NCBI GenBank assembly: GCA_009792885.1
Contig: WMCF01000032.1
Location: 9,042,059 to 9,106,058, forward strand
Direction: 5' to 3'
From: Eremophila alpestris peregrina
Lineage: Eukaryota; Chordata; Aves; Passeriformes; Alaudidae
Length of the DNA: 64,000 nucleotides
Part shown: positions 24,083 through 36,260 of the stretch, in pieces
Layout of the letters: each line of letters starts with the position of its first letter
How positions within the stretch are numbered: position 1 is the first letter of the stretch
The notes under the pieces: model-generated
Seen by the model: only the letters and a program-made list of their open reading frames with translations
What the model was told of the DNA's origin: nothing
Databases searched by the model: none
Program-made: the position numbers and the translations under genes

Positions 24083-24941
24083 ACTGTAATTGAAGAAAGG
24101 CACCTTTATGTTAATTTATATTTTTGTTACAGTGTTTACTTTTGCCTTTTTTGAAAGTTTTCTAGAATGTAGAGCATCTGTGAACAACGTGAATAAGTAA
24201 GTAAGCACAAGCCTTTCCCAGTTCTCCTAATTATAATTAGCTTTTATACTATAAAAGCTACTGTGTTGTCCCTTGATGGTTATGTGCTCATGGTTGTTTC
24301 CATGCAGAGAAATGAAATCACAGAGCATCTGACAAAAGCATCTATTACCAAAACAAGATTTGTAATGACCAGCTTTTGATCAATGGCAGGAAAAGAGTTC
24401 AAAGTCCTACAGATCCTGTCCTGCTTTCAGATGGGCTGAGGGTGTGTGACACTTGCCAGAAAGGATGTAGCATTTTCAGAAGAGCACTCTCAATACACGC
24501 AGCAGTTTCTACAAACAAGGTCCATGAAATGCTGTACAATTACTGTTTGTGCTTTTAGTCTCACCACAGGCATCTTGCTTGGCTTTGTCTGAGCCCGATG
24601 CCTTGGCTCTAACCAAAGGCCACACAAAAGGGAGCATTGTAGCTTTTATAACTAAACAATTGGATTGTTCTACCAACTCACAGGATTGCAAAGCAGGTGC
24701 TTTTTATTAATTGATGAGAGCTAAAGCTCGTTTTTGATAGATGATCTATATTTATTAAATGTATTAAGGTGTGTTTTATAACGTTCCCTTTCCCCACTGA
24801 CTGCTCTCTTCCTGAGTACATCCCTGAAGGATTTTCAAGACAATCAATGTGTACCATGATGACTGTACATAAGGATACACAACTACAGAGGTTGTAAAGC
24901 ATGGGCAAATGTTTTATTTTCAAAATGCTGTTCTTAATGAG

Positions 24942-24947
24942 AATAAA
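24942..24947 (+). terminator. GPRC5B: Probable distal poly(A) signal of GPRC5B
   Basis: AATAAA in gagaataaaggc is followed by a tttacttacaatgcttgtgt stretch rich in T and GT, as expected for a cleavage site. No later + strand candidate is as convincing before the proposed IQCK end. Confidence 0.55.
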
Positions 24948-25482
24948 GGCTTTACTATTTACTTACAATGCTTGTGTCCACCTGGCTTTAAAATCCACCC
25001 AGATTTCTTCCACTGCAGTGAGCAGTGCTCAGACAGAGCTGCTGCCCCTTGGTGCAGATCCTCAGACTGAAGGAAAGGGCTCCTTTCCACATCCCTGCAC
25101 CTTTGGCCACATTCCCACACTCACCCTTGGCTCTGGCACCCACCAAACCATGGGCAGCCAGGCCAGGAGCTCAGCAGCCAAACTCCTCACACAAAAAGGT
25201 TATTTTTTGTTCCCCTCTTGGCTCAGCAGTTTCCTGTCCGGCTTCAATTGCTCGTGCTTGGGAAAAGGGAGGGGACAGGAGAATACAGCTGGGCTTCAAG
25301 AGTGCAGGATGAGAGTTTATTCTTCAAATGGTTTGATTTTCCAAATCTGGTGTGAGAACCAACATCACCAACCAGGAGAAAACTCCAGGGGTGGGTGCTG
25401 GTGTAAGAGTGAAGACAAAGTCTGTGCAGGTGATGGGGGAAATCCATGGGGAACCACAGCCAGTGCTACAGACCACCTGTGC

Positions 25483-25488
25483 TTTATT
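25483..25488 (-). terminator. IQCK: Proposed IQCK poly(A) signal
   Basis: The + strand TTTATT reads as AATAAA on the IQCK strand, directly after the proposed stop codon. GU-rich ggtggtctgtag follows on that strand. It lies about 540 bp from the GPRC5B signal, in convergent orientation. Confidence 0.4.
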
Positions 25489-25492
25489 GTGT

Positions 25493-25554
25493 TCAGTCAA
25501 AACACAACAATTCCTCCATGGAATTATTTGTAATTCTGCTACCATCTTCTCTAA
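25493..25554 (-). CDS. IQCK: IQCK proposed last coding exon
   Basis: Read on the - strand, acceptor ttgcacag (+ strand 25555-25562) is followed by 62 bases. With the single base carried over from the preceding exon, they encode V-R-E-D-G-S and end in MEELLCFD and TGA. The phase fits. The added length (20 residues) equals what I recall of the human tail, and both begin with Val and reach an acidic pair soon after. An AATAAA on the same strand (25483-25488) lies 4 bases past the stop, followed by GU-rich sequence. Sequence similarity to the human tail is weak and the intron before it would be 10.6 kb, so this is a proposal. Confidence 0.42.
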
Positions 25555-28500
25555 CTGTGCAATTATAAAGGCATAAATAGGACTAAGTTAAAAAAAAATT
25601 AAAAGGGTTCCTCAGCAAGGGGCTCAATGTGATTTTTATGTGCTTGAACCTGGTATCAGTAAGTACCCTGCCTAAGATTGCTGCAAATGCTGGCACTGGG
25701 TCTGAATTCTGCACTTTCTCAGCACACAAAGGGGCCTTTGACTGTTCCCCCCTGCAGAAATGCAGAGACCCCCAGCTCTCAGTGCCTTCCACTGGAATGG
25801 CAGGGCACAGAGTCCCTGCAGCTCAGCCTGAGCAGAGCCTGGCTTTGTGTCACTGCTCACAGCCCTGCACGAGTCACACACCCCAGTCTGGGAGAGATGG
25901 GGATTTAACACTGGCCTCAGGTGGGTAAAACCCCATTTAATGTCATTTGTTCCTGTCAGAAGGGTTTGAAGTGAGCATTCAGGAGCACAAGATAAACACA
26001 GATTCAGTATTTTTGGCTGGATGTGCACTGCCCCATCTGTTCTAACAGAATTGTGCTCACTTAGACTGAATTTTGTCTGGGTCTTTACATAACCTGTCTT
26101 TGTGATACTGATTTAGAAACACTCTCAGCATTAAAGTTTTACATGTGAGGTATTGTAAATCAAAGTCCATGAGCTCTGTGCTCTGCAGTTTTAGTGAGGA
26201 AACTAAAATTGAGATGTTGAAGGATTTTGGGTACATTAGTCCAGCTCTTCTGATTTGCTTCCCACTGCAACCATACCAAAAAAAAAAAAAATTAACAGGC
26301 AAAGAAATGAAAAAGAAAAATCCCTACTTCCATAGCAAATACTCTGTTGTTCAATAAATAAATAAAATATCCCCTGCCCAACCCAAAAAGTGTATTTCAT
26401 CTTTGTTTGGCTTTTTTTTTCCATGTTTTGACACAGCTTCAGCACTCAGACACTTGCTCACAGCTCTGTGCCAGCTGTGGGAGTTGTGCATGTGGAGCTG
26501 AGGGCAGAGCTCTTTGCTAGTAAGAAGTCACTGGACTGTTAAAAAAAAAAATTGAAAGTAGCTCTTTGAGGTTTTTGCTTTGAAGAATTTTCAATTAAAA
26601 GTCAGTGATGAAGTCATCCAGTTCACCTAGCATATAAATATATTTGTGTCATTTAGGACAACAAGCAAGGTCAATACAGAATAGTTTTTCTTTGTCTCAG
26701 TGGAAAGAAGAATGTTATCCATGTGATTGCAAAGGCTCTGCCAAATGGCAAAAATCAGTCAAACAAAGAGCACAGGGTTGCTGGCTGGAGTAAACAATTC
26801 TAAATGAACAAAAGCCCTACATAAAAGAAAAATGTCCCACCCCCTAGTGAAAGCTGTTTTCAAAGCTCTGTATTCTTTCAGAATGTTGTAATACAGATTA
26901 ACCTAATGTTTTTCTTTTGCTGATACAACAGTCTGGTTCCTCATTCTGCTGGTGTCATTTCAGCTATCTTATTCTGGTTTTGATATTCTAAAATGTTAAA
27001 AACTGCCTTTAGACTTAAAAAAAATCTGCTTTTCTATTTCCTACACCTCAGAGGATGTGTCTGTGCCATACATCTTTTACATCAAGCAAGTCTGTTGGGA
27101 GATTTACATATAAAAGCTATTCTAGAGGCAAAGAAAGCCAAATAAGCCAAAAAAACTCCCCTTTTGAACAGACAGTTCCAGGAGAGCTGAGCTCCCTTCC
27201 AAGGCATGCAGCCAGCAAACAAAACCCTCCTGGTAATCCCAGCAATACTGGGCTGCTCCAGGCCCATGTGCTGATTTAAGGTGCTCAGTGTGTTCCTCAC
27301 CTGGAGAATCTCAGCTCACAGAAAGCAAAGAGCAGAAGTGCTCCCTGAGGAGGGACACAGCAATCCCTCAGAAAGCCAAAATGAGTCTGCAGCAGCTGGA
27401 GAAACCCTGCCTTACAATGGCCAAGGCAACACATGCCAATACAACCCTTTCTGGATTTTAGGGCTTCTGTTTGTGCAGTTGTTCAGGAGAAAAATGGAGA
27501 GTGGATTTAATATCCCATAGGGCTGTGAATGTCCTGTACACAAAATACTTCCTATTGGATTTTATCTAATATTTCTTGATGTGACAAGGCTGACATTTGC
27601 CAATATTTAATAAAAACTGCAACATTCAGAAACCTCAGGGCTCACACACTTTCCCATTAAAATGAGCAGGTGTTTTAGGTATCTACTAGCACTGCTTTTA
27701 GTCAGTATAGAGCCCTTGTCTTATCATAACCTGTGTTACTTAAGCAGAACAATTCCCAATCACATCACACCAAGCAGGAAGCACAAGCTGTCAGCATTTA
27801 TCTGCATTTCAGGCACTTACTGAAATAGGTTTTGACACAGACTTGCTTCCTATGCAGATAGAAAAGTAGGATGTCCTCAGGATTCAGATAAGCTGGGAAG
27901 ATGGAGAAAGAAGCTGCCTGGCTATGGTTTTTTGCTAGAAATTTCCACTGGAGAAATGCATTTTTCAGGCTGTGCCACCTCAAACTGAACTAGCTTGCTT
28001 AAAGTATTTTGAAATGCCTCAGGAAGATGTTTAGAACAATTTATAGGACCTGATAATCCAGCCCATTTCTTTCAGACAACACAGATCTAAAGCAGTGAGC
28101 AGGGTAAATTCAACATCAACAACCTGGCTCACAGCTGTGCCACCCCTTCTGCTGAATTTCAGCCATTTCAGTCCTGCAAGTCCTGGCATGCTTTCAGCAG
28201 AGTGAGAAACACATTTCAGTTTTCAGCTGAACCTAGAAAAGTATTAAAATCTGGAATTTGAGCAGCACCATTCCCATTCCATCTCTCTGTGTCTGCAGCC
28301 ACAGGGAGCAGTCCTGCAGCTCCCACCCCCTGGCAATCACAGCCAGGACCCTGCTGCAGTGGAAATCATTCCCTTTTCTCTGCTGGGATCTCCTGCATGC
28401 TGGGGAGGGGAGTGTGGACACAACTGGGCAGGACAGAGTGCCCCAGGATGCCATTTGCACCGAGGGCAGTGCCAGCAGTGTTCTCACAGAAAGCTGCATG

Positions 28501-31500
28501 CAGGAAATGACAGCACTGTCAATCCCAAGGTGCCTGTGTGACTGGATGTATGAAAATCATCTACAGAGAGTGCCTGATTTAAGGAGGCACAGTATGAGAA
28601 TTAAATAACACAATCATGCTCATTGGCAGCATGATCAATATTTCATATACTTCTAAAACATCAGCTCCTGCTCCAGGTCCTGAGGCACAGAGGAACTGAG
28701 GCCTTTAAGTGCTGTAACAGTGAAAGTTAAGAAAAAATAACATCTCACATCTCACTTACTTCTTCTAGTACTGGTATTTCTACCTGAACAGGTCATATGG
28801 CTTCTCCTATCAGAACAGTTTGATTTTTCAGCACTATGTTTTAGTCTCTTTATTGTATTTTTCAATCCTTTTACTCCTAACTATTATTTTTTCATAGTGA
28901 GAAAACCTGATTAAACTATGCTTTAGCACATGCAGGTTCCAAATCACAGCCACCACTGCAAAGATGAGCACAGTGGGGACTGTGAGTGATTTCTCTGGAG
29001 CTGAGGTGGGGCTGATTTTGAGGAGCACAACTGTTAAGTGCTATTTCTGACCTGCTGCAATGAAGCCATCTCCTGCTTGGTGTGCCCTGTTCCCTGGGAA
29101 TGCAGCTCCCTTGGCAGGGTTTATCCAGTCTGTGCTGCAGGGCTGAGGCACAGGGGATGGCTGAAGCAGGCACTGGAATGCATCTGCATTTACTCTTCAG
29201 CAGCTCACAGGGAGGGAAATCTCAACAATCTGCAAAACTTGGAGCTTTTGTCCTTTTTATAGAAGTTCAAACATCCCTCTCATCTAATCTGGATGGCAGA
29301 CATCATTTCCCTCTCCTGAATGCTCAGGGCTGATGTTGTGGTTGGACACTGGTTGTTTCAGTTAACAGTGAATAAACTCTGACCTACTTTGGGCACTTTG
29401 GGTAACACCACTGCCTTGTGACAGCAGCTCAGGAAAGGTTTCTGCTCCCACACTCTTTAGAGAGTGCACTTCTTCTTCACAGAACTCTAAGAACTACATT
29501 TAGTAATTTAAACAGTTGAAAACAGTGATGAAAAATACTATAGACTCAAACTATGAGATGAAAATCCATTAAAGAAAACCTATTGGAATCACTTATTAGC
29601 AGGGGCTCAGAATAAAATATAAATATAGAAAGGAGTTTCACCCTAGCCTCCCAATGAAATGCCAAAGAAGCCTGACCATGAAACTGGAGCCACCAGCAAT
29701 CTTACTGAAATAAGACCTGACTTTTAAAGAGACAGTTTTTTATAAAGTGTTTATAATTTTAGCCTCTTACTATTGGAAGTCTGCCTGTGTACAATTATTA
29801 GTGGAACCTTTCACTCCAGGAAATACTCAGCCAGTGGTGATATGAAAATGATCTATTGAACACAGATCTATTAACCAAACAAATGATAAACTGGAAATCA
29901 CACCCACAGACACTCCTGCAAGTCATGAGTCTGAAATGGAACTGTCACAGGATCACTCAGCAGAAGAGGATTCTGCAAAATGTATTTTTAAAAGTGACAG
30001 GACAAATCTAATTCTCCAAATCAGGAGCAGAGTTTGTCAAGTGCTTACTCCTGCTTTCATGGCTGCAGAGGACAAAAAGTTTCAGGGTATTTTTTAATTT
30101 GCTGAGGATCAGATTAGCAAAGAGCTGAAATACAGGAGATTTCCAAACACCAACATTCAGTGATGCAGATAGAAAATAAGGGCTGAAAGATCTCTGGCAG
30201 GCTTCTAACACACCCCAGAGTTAGAAACAGAAGTTTGGGGTTTGCTTATCTAAATGGCTTACAAAAAACACCAGCAGCATTTTCAATAAAAATCTCCAAT
30301 GTTTTTCACTTTGAAGGTTAAATGCAGAAAAAGGAAAGAAAGAAGATTGCAGAACCCATGAAGAATTTCTCCTATCCTTAAAAAATAAAAAAAAAAAAAG
30401 AAGGATGTTTATATAATAACATAAAAATCACCAAATTGCAACTGTCCTTTTTTTCCATTACAAATGATTATTCCCAAGTGCAGAGTGATGAGTGGAAATG
30501 CAGCTTTGGTGCAGGAGGATCAGTTCAGAGTGCTGCTCACTGCTGAGCCTGTGTGAGCACAGTTCAGAGGATCATGTGCTGAAGTTTATCTCAGTGATCA
30601 TCTTCCCTTGCTGCCTTTTCAAACATTCCCAAAGTAGTTTCAGAAATTAAATGTTACTGTAATCTTTATAAATTTTCAAAGATGTCTGAGCCCAGGGTGT
30701 GGACCAATAAATTGGATTCTGTATCATGAGTCTCATGACTTTTATCACTACATTCTCAGCTGTTGGTGCCAAGATTAAACTTTCAGAAACATCTCAAGCA
30801 TTTTGAATTAGGCTGGATGAAAACCACCAGCACATTCTCAGCCTTTGGTGCTGCTTTGTTCTTTGATTTTCTTTTTTTGTTTCCTTAAAAAAAAAAGAAA
30901 AGTTTTAAAGGTCTTCTTCTATGTAAGTCAAATCTTATCCAAGTGCTTTTAAATCAAAAGCAATCATATTTTAAAACAATTTTAAACCATTTTGACTGCA
31001 GCAGTTTTGCTTTCAGAAAGAAAAAACCAAATCCCTGTTAATAGTCATGTTAAAAAAAAAAGGAGAGTGAAATTGTTTTAAGTGCAGTGTCCTAGTGACA
31101 GCAAGGAGCCTTCCACTCTTAACCTGTTTATAGAGTTTAGTTTGAAAGCAAATTATTAGAAAAAATACATTCTGTATATAAGACCCTAAAATATCTGTGT
31201 ATGTATATAAATCTGTTCTATAACAGATTTAAAGTGTAAAACCACAGAACATGAGCAGGTCATTACTTACAAGAATCCCATTACAAGATTAATTAAAGAA
31301 TTACAGCTGCAGTAAAAGGAGGGCAGATGAAATTAGAAACAAATTAATTTGTTTAAAATCTTCCTCAATCATTTCAGCCACCCTTAGTGAAAGTGGTGGG
31401 GGGAAAAAAGAAACTCTCCCATAAAACTGATTAATTCCTTACATTTTGCAGGGCTGAATTTCCCTAAATAAACCACAGAGATGCAGTCCTTAAGCTATTC

Positions 31501-32437
31501 AGACTATGCCTTTTCTAATCCAACATTATTACCTGCAGTAATTTTAAATATTTTCTTAAGCCTAGTGTAAGATTTCCCATGTGTAAATATATCCTCTTCT
31601 CAATATTTTCTTTGGGAAACAACTCAGTCCTACAAACAAGCACATGGCTGTAACCTCATTTATGGCCCCAATAATGAGGATGTTTATGGAATGAATTTAA
31701 AGAAGTTTCACAGTGTAACCATTTTTTTTTCTGGGTTCTGAATTTAACATTTTTCTCTTCTCCAATTAATTCTGCTTTGGTGTGATATGATTGCACCCAG
31801 GCATCCTCCCAAAGCATGCAGAGTTCCTGTGTTCAGCTGAATTTGACACTGAGCTTTTGAATCCTTGCTCCTGGTTCAGGTGAGAGCTCACAGCTGTGCA
31901 AGGAGGGAGTGGCTGCATTTCTCTGGCACTGTGCATCTGTCCCTGCTCCAGCACCAGAAATATATATGTTTATATATGTAAATATATAAATGTGCAGCCT
32001 GTTCCCCCTGGGATCTCATTCACAATTGCAAGGATTTCCCAGAACATCTCCAGTTTGAGTTTTTCAGGGTATTGCTGGATGCCCCTTCCCAAGGGAAAGG
32101 ATCACTGCCACAGAGAAGAGACTTTAAAAACCTCTGCAGACAGGTGAGTGCTAACTTCTACTGCCAAAGGGAAAATACAGCCTGAAAATGGAATGGAATG
32201 TCAAAGAGTATTCCCTGCTGCATCTGGAAATCACCCCCTGACCTGCTGTGAGGATTACTTTGGTTTTATTTTGATTTAACTCCATTCTCCACACACTGAG
32301 CCTGGCAAAGCCCAGGCCTGCCAGCTAACAGGGTCACAAGTGGTACTGCCATAAACCCAGGAATATTTCTTTCTTTCTTTTACTATTTTCCCTAAGAATC
32401 CAGATTTTTTAAAACATAAGTTTTACAAATTTTAGTT

Positions 32438-32457
32438 AAGAAGAAGAAGAAGAAGAA
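32438..32457. repeat. Short AAG trinucleotide repeat
   Basis: About six aag units lie in a presumed IQCK intron. No function is apparent. Confidence 0.8.
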
Positions 32458-34644
32458 CAAGAAAAAATTCCCTCAGGACATGACCTAGCTGAAGGTACTG
32501 TTTGTGTGACAGCAGAGATTGCAACAGAGAGCTTTGGTCACAGAAGTGATGAATGAAGATTTTGGTATTTTCATTAAAAAGTTTAAATATTTTTCCAATT
32601 CCTTTCATTGTAGGACAGACACATTTCCATTTCCAGTGCTGTCCCATCAGTCCTAAACCTGCACAAAACAGTTCTCAGAACCACAATCTGCTATCCACTC
32701 TCATTCTCTGGAGGCTGAGTTTAAATAACTGTATTTTTTGTTGAAAGCAAACTATTTTTAATTCTGCAAAAAATTCTGGGACGAATTTATCCCATCAGCT
32801 GTGCTATATTACAGAAAATTCTTCCTCCCTTCAAGTCTAAAGCTGTGAGCCACTAAACTGAGTGTGAAGTGTTGTGCTTCTCTCTGCATTTTCAGTCTGA
32901 AATTGGTCAGAGTCAGGACTGTCACACTTTAAATACAGATCATTTGGGGGAATGTCATTTTACACAGCAGTGGAGCAGTACAGCAAATAAAATGTCAGCC
33001 AAGAATGCTGTACTTTCAGCTGGATAGATGATGGAAGACACTTTTCTCTTTGCACTCCAGAGGAAATGTTGCCAGCATGTGCATTAAAAGAGCTCAGCAG
33101 TGCTGCAAGGTGCTGCTAATGCATCATTTCCATGCACTTCTCACACTTTTTACCCTAGAGCACTTTGCAAAACTAACAATAAAGGGTATAAAAGGTAAAT
33201 GAAGAATTACTTTGGATTTGTTCATTACAATCAGTTCACATTTCTAATGTCTTCTGTCTTTTTCTGAAGTACCACACACCAACACCTTTTCATAAAATGA
33301 TGTTTTTCCCAAGAACATACACCCAAGATAAGGTTTGGTTTGTGCCAGCCAAGCAGCCTGTGCCTGTTAGCTCCCACTGAGGGAGTCTCTGGCTGATATT
33401 TCCATGGGAGCTATGCTGATCTCTCCAGCAGTGTCAATAGAATCACATTACTGCTCCAGTCAGCATTTTCTAAAAGCTCTTTGGCAGCTCATCCCCCACA
33501 GACAGACTCAACACTGCTTACAGCATCTAATAAACACACTTACTTATACACTAATTAAAGAGAGCCTTCATTATTTTTTCCTAATGTGGTTGATTTCATA
33601 ATAAAATGCTGTATCTACTTAAAAATGTGACTGTTTTTCTGCTTTGACCATGAATCTTAATGCTTTATTGGTCAGATCTGAGCTTTTAATAACAATCAAT
33701 GCTTTGTCTGCTTGATGCAAAGAGTTCAGTGGTTTAATTAAAGGGGATTAATTGAATTAACTGCATTAATGAATTCAGTTAAGCCAAATGCTTAGAAAGA
33801 CAAGGTTAAAAAGTAGTTGTGTTGTGCTGTTCATGACTGTGTGAGTGCTCACAATGCACTGCAGCACAAAGTCACTGGGCTGGCTGCAATCCCTGCTACC
33901 AGCAATTAAACAAACCTGGCTGATTTTCCAGTGAAATGGGGTTTAATGCCACTAATGAACAGCAGGACAATAAGAGCAGAGCACTCCCAGAATGAATGAT
34001 GGCATCAGAGCTGAGATTGATGCAAACCCCTGGCCAGTCACCTCTCAAAGCAGTACAGCTGTTTAACAACTCCCATCTGTGTGGGCCCAAGGCTGTTTGA
34101 GGTGTGGATACTCATCAATTAACTCAGCATAGCTCAGTTAAGAAATGACACAAACACTGTGATAATATTGAAAGCTGATAAAAGCAATAGAAACTTAGAC
34201 TGGTTTAAGAAAAAATTGAAAAGGGGCAATTTTGCAACGTTCCTTGGAGTGGTGAAGTAGCTGTGTGTCCTAGAGTCCTAAAATAAATGATTTGATGACA
34301 GGAAGGCTCTGTGAGAGTGACTAAAAGGAAATTTGTTTTTCCTTTTGAAACAATTGGCAGAGGAAGTCTTATCACTACATAAGTCTCCAAAACAACTTAA
34401 GTATAGTTTATAGATAGATTAAAATTTTTCAGACACAGGAGATTTTTAATCAATTCAACTGTGCAATGACACAGCCCACCCTTAGCCCCTGGCTTTTTTT
34501 GCAGTATTTTGAGAATGGCTTTACCTTGTCCTCTGAAAATGAACTTTTAATTTTCACCTTTAAGATCTTACATGCATGAAGAGTGCAAACTCTGACTGTG
34601 TAATCATCTAATATCACCTTTATCCTTTTTCACACTGGTGAATA

Positions 34645-34694
34645 ATGTGGGTTTGTTTCTTAGAAGAAGAATATGTGGGTTTGTTTCTTAGAAG
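34645..34694. repeat. Small tandem duplication (22-bp identical arms)
   Basis: The 22 bases beginning atgtgggtttgtttctt occur at 34645-34666 and again, unchanged, at 34673-34694, with a 28-bp period. The identity suggests a recent duplication. Confidence 0.85.
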
Positions 34695-36148
34695 TGGAAA
34701 CATCTCTAACTTTCACTGGGATCATGGAATGTGTGAAAAACCATGCCTTGATGAGATGATAACAATATTAACAAACTGAGAGCAGAGTCCAAGCCACAAA
34801 CATTCAATTGCAATCACTTTAAAGGCATTAGCAACACTGCAGGTCAAGCTCTGGCATTATCTCCAGGAATGCAATTTTCCAGCAATTAACACTGACAGAA
34901 TTAACCACGTATTACAAAGAGAAAAATTCACCTTTTAGGTTTTAAATTTATAATGAGAATTATATTAAGATAGGAAATTTGAATCCACTGTTTTCAGACA
35001 CTTAAACCCAGATATATCTGTGCTTTCTTTTAAAAAGAAAAGATGCCTGCATTTTTTACCAAGTCTAATCATAACAAACTGTAGTAGAGAGGCTATGAAA
35101 TGTCACTTGAAGAAAAATTTGGTTGCTCTGCCAAAATGTTCTTTATATGTCATTCAAGTCTGCTGGAAGACAACTGAATGTCTCTCTGATTTTATCTTTT
35201 CATCATTTTTGTGCACTGTTACTACATGATTTCATCTTTTAGGTCTAAACTACTAAAGCCAAGAATTCTACTTCCCTTCCTGCATGTGAACCCCCCACAT
35301 GTACACACACACATAAACTCAATTTCCCCTGTTGTGGTGGATGATTTTGTTCCTCAGAATTCATTCTTTCCAGCTATAAAATATCCCTTAGGCCATTTCA
35401 AGGACTGGTAAATAAAACCTGATATTTGATAGATTGAAACTGCAATATAAATAGAAATAAATGTGTGTACCAAGCTCCCATCATCAGAAATTCTCTCTCT
35501 GTGAGAATCCTGCATTAGCAGACAAAGAGGCTGGGTAAATAATCATCATTTGCTCATGATGATTTGTGTGCCTGAGTGAATGGGAACTTGGCCCTGTCAG
35601 TAAAACCTTGTCCACAAACAGGGCACAAAAAATAACACATTACAGTGCCAGTTCTGGAAGCAATCTGGCCTTATTTCCCTTGGCAATTTTTAGGTTGTTT
35701 GGGTTTTGTTTTCTTTTTTTAGAACTGTACAGGCAAAGTTGTGCTGTAAATAACTACAGGAAAGTGCCAGTAGAATATTTACTAGACAGAAATCCCACAG
35801 TTCAGGGAAGTTGTACTCCAACCCATCTGGTACAAATCAGCTTTACATGATGAGTAGCTGGTAGGTGTCTAATCCTGCCCTAGAAAATACTGTGCCAGCA
35901 AATTGTCACAGTTTCCTGAAACTGCTGAATTTAGGCCCTGTATTGTATTTCTCATTGCCACTCTCAGCTGCAACTCAAGTAAAGTACTGATGTAAAGAAA
36001 GAGCCAAGCATTTGCAGCAGACATTCCCTTCTCTCTCAGGATCAGTGTCCTGCTGTGTGTGGCCTGTTTTTAATACAACTCAAAGGATAAAAATCCAACA
36101 CAATGTAAAAACCAAGCAACCAAAATCCCCACAATTTCATTCCCTTAC

Positions 36149-36260
36149 CTTTGGCCTCCTGTTTAGTCCAGAATTTTTTCACCACCTCAGTGATGTGCCT
36201 CTCCTCTCTCAGCTCCTTCTGCCACTGCCGCAGCTCTTGGATTTCCCTGTCACAACGAAC
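36149..36260 (-). CDS. IQCK: IQCK exon 8: end of IQ motif and basic/acidic helix
   Basis: On the - strand the exon lies between acceptor ggacag and donor aaag|gtaaggg. It enters in phase 0, leaves in phase 1 and is 112 bases long. It encodes VRCDREIQELRQWQKELREE followed by a segment ending FWTKQEAK, which I match to human IQCK (VRCDPEIQELRQWQKKLREA). The first two residues complete the IQ motif begun in exon 7. The rest looks like an amphipathic helix. Confidence 0.93.

Larger units (their letters stand above)
21574..24965 (+). other. GPRC5B: GPRC5B 3' untranslated region
   Basis: The region follows the stop codon directly and ends about 18 bases after an AATAAA at 24942-24947. It contains a GC-rich segment (about 22020-22450), an AAAAT pentanucleotide array, a TA tract and a Pumilio-type TGTACATA at 24864-24871. 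An alternative upstream AATAAA lies at 24077-24082. Open frames on both strands in the GC-rich segment look like by-products of base composition. The true end is inferred; no transcript data are available. Confidence 0.65.
25555..36148 (-). other. IQCK: IQCK last intron (large), or IQCK intron plus GPRC5B-IQCK intergenic
   Basis: This is 10.6 kb of AT-rich sequence. I see only short simple repeats, including an AAG tract at 32438-32457 and a small duplication at 34645-34694. I find no other convincing coding exon. If the proposed last IQCK exon is wrong, the true one should lie here. Confidence 0.6.

Noticed and set aside
25555..25578. Alternative IQCK last-exon acceptor ttttttttaacttag (exon from about 25578)
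   Set aside because: It would add only a few residues (VLFMPL) before a stop; the acceptor at 25555 gives the expected tail length. Kept in mind as an alternative.
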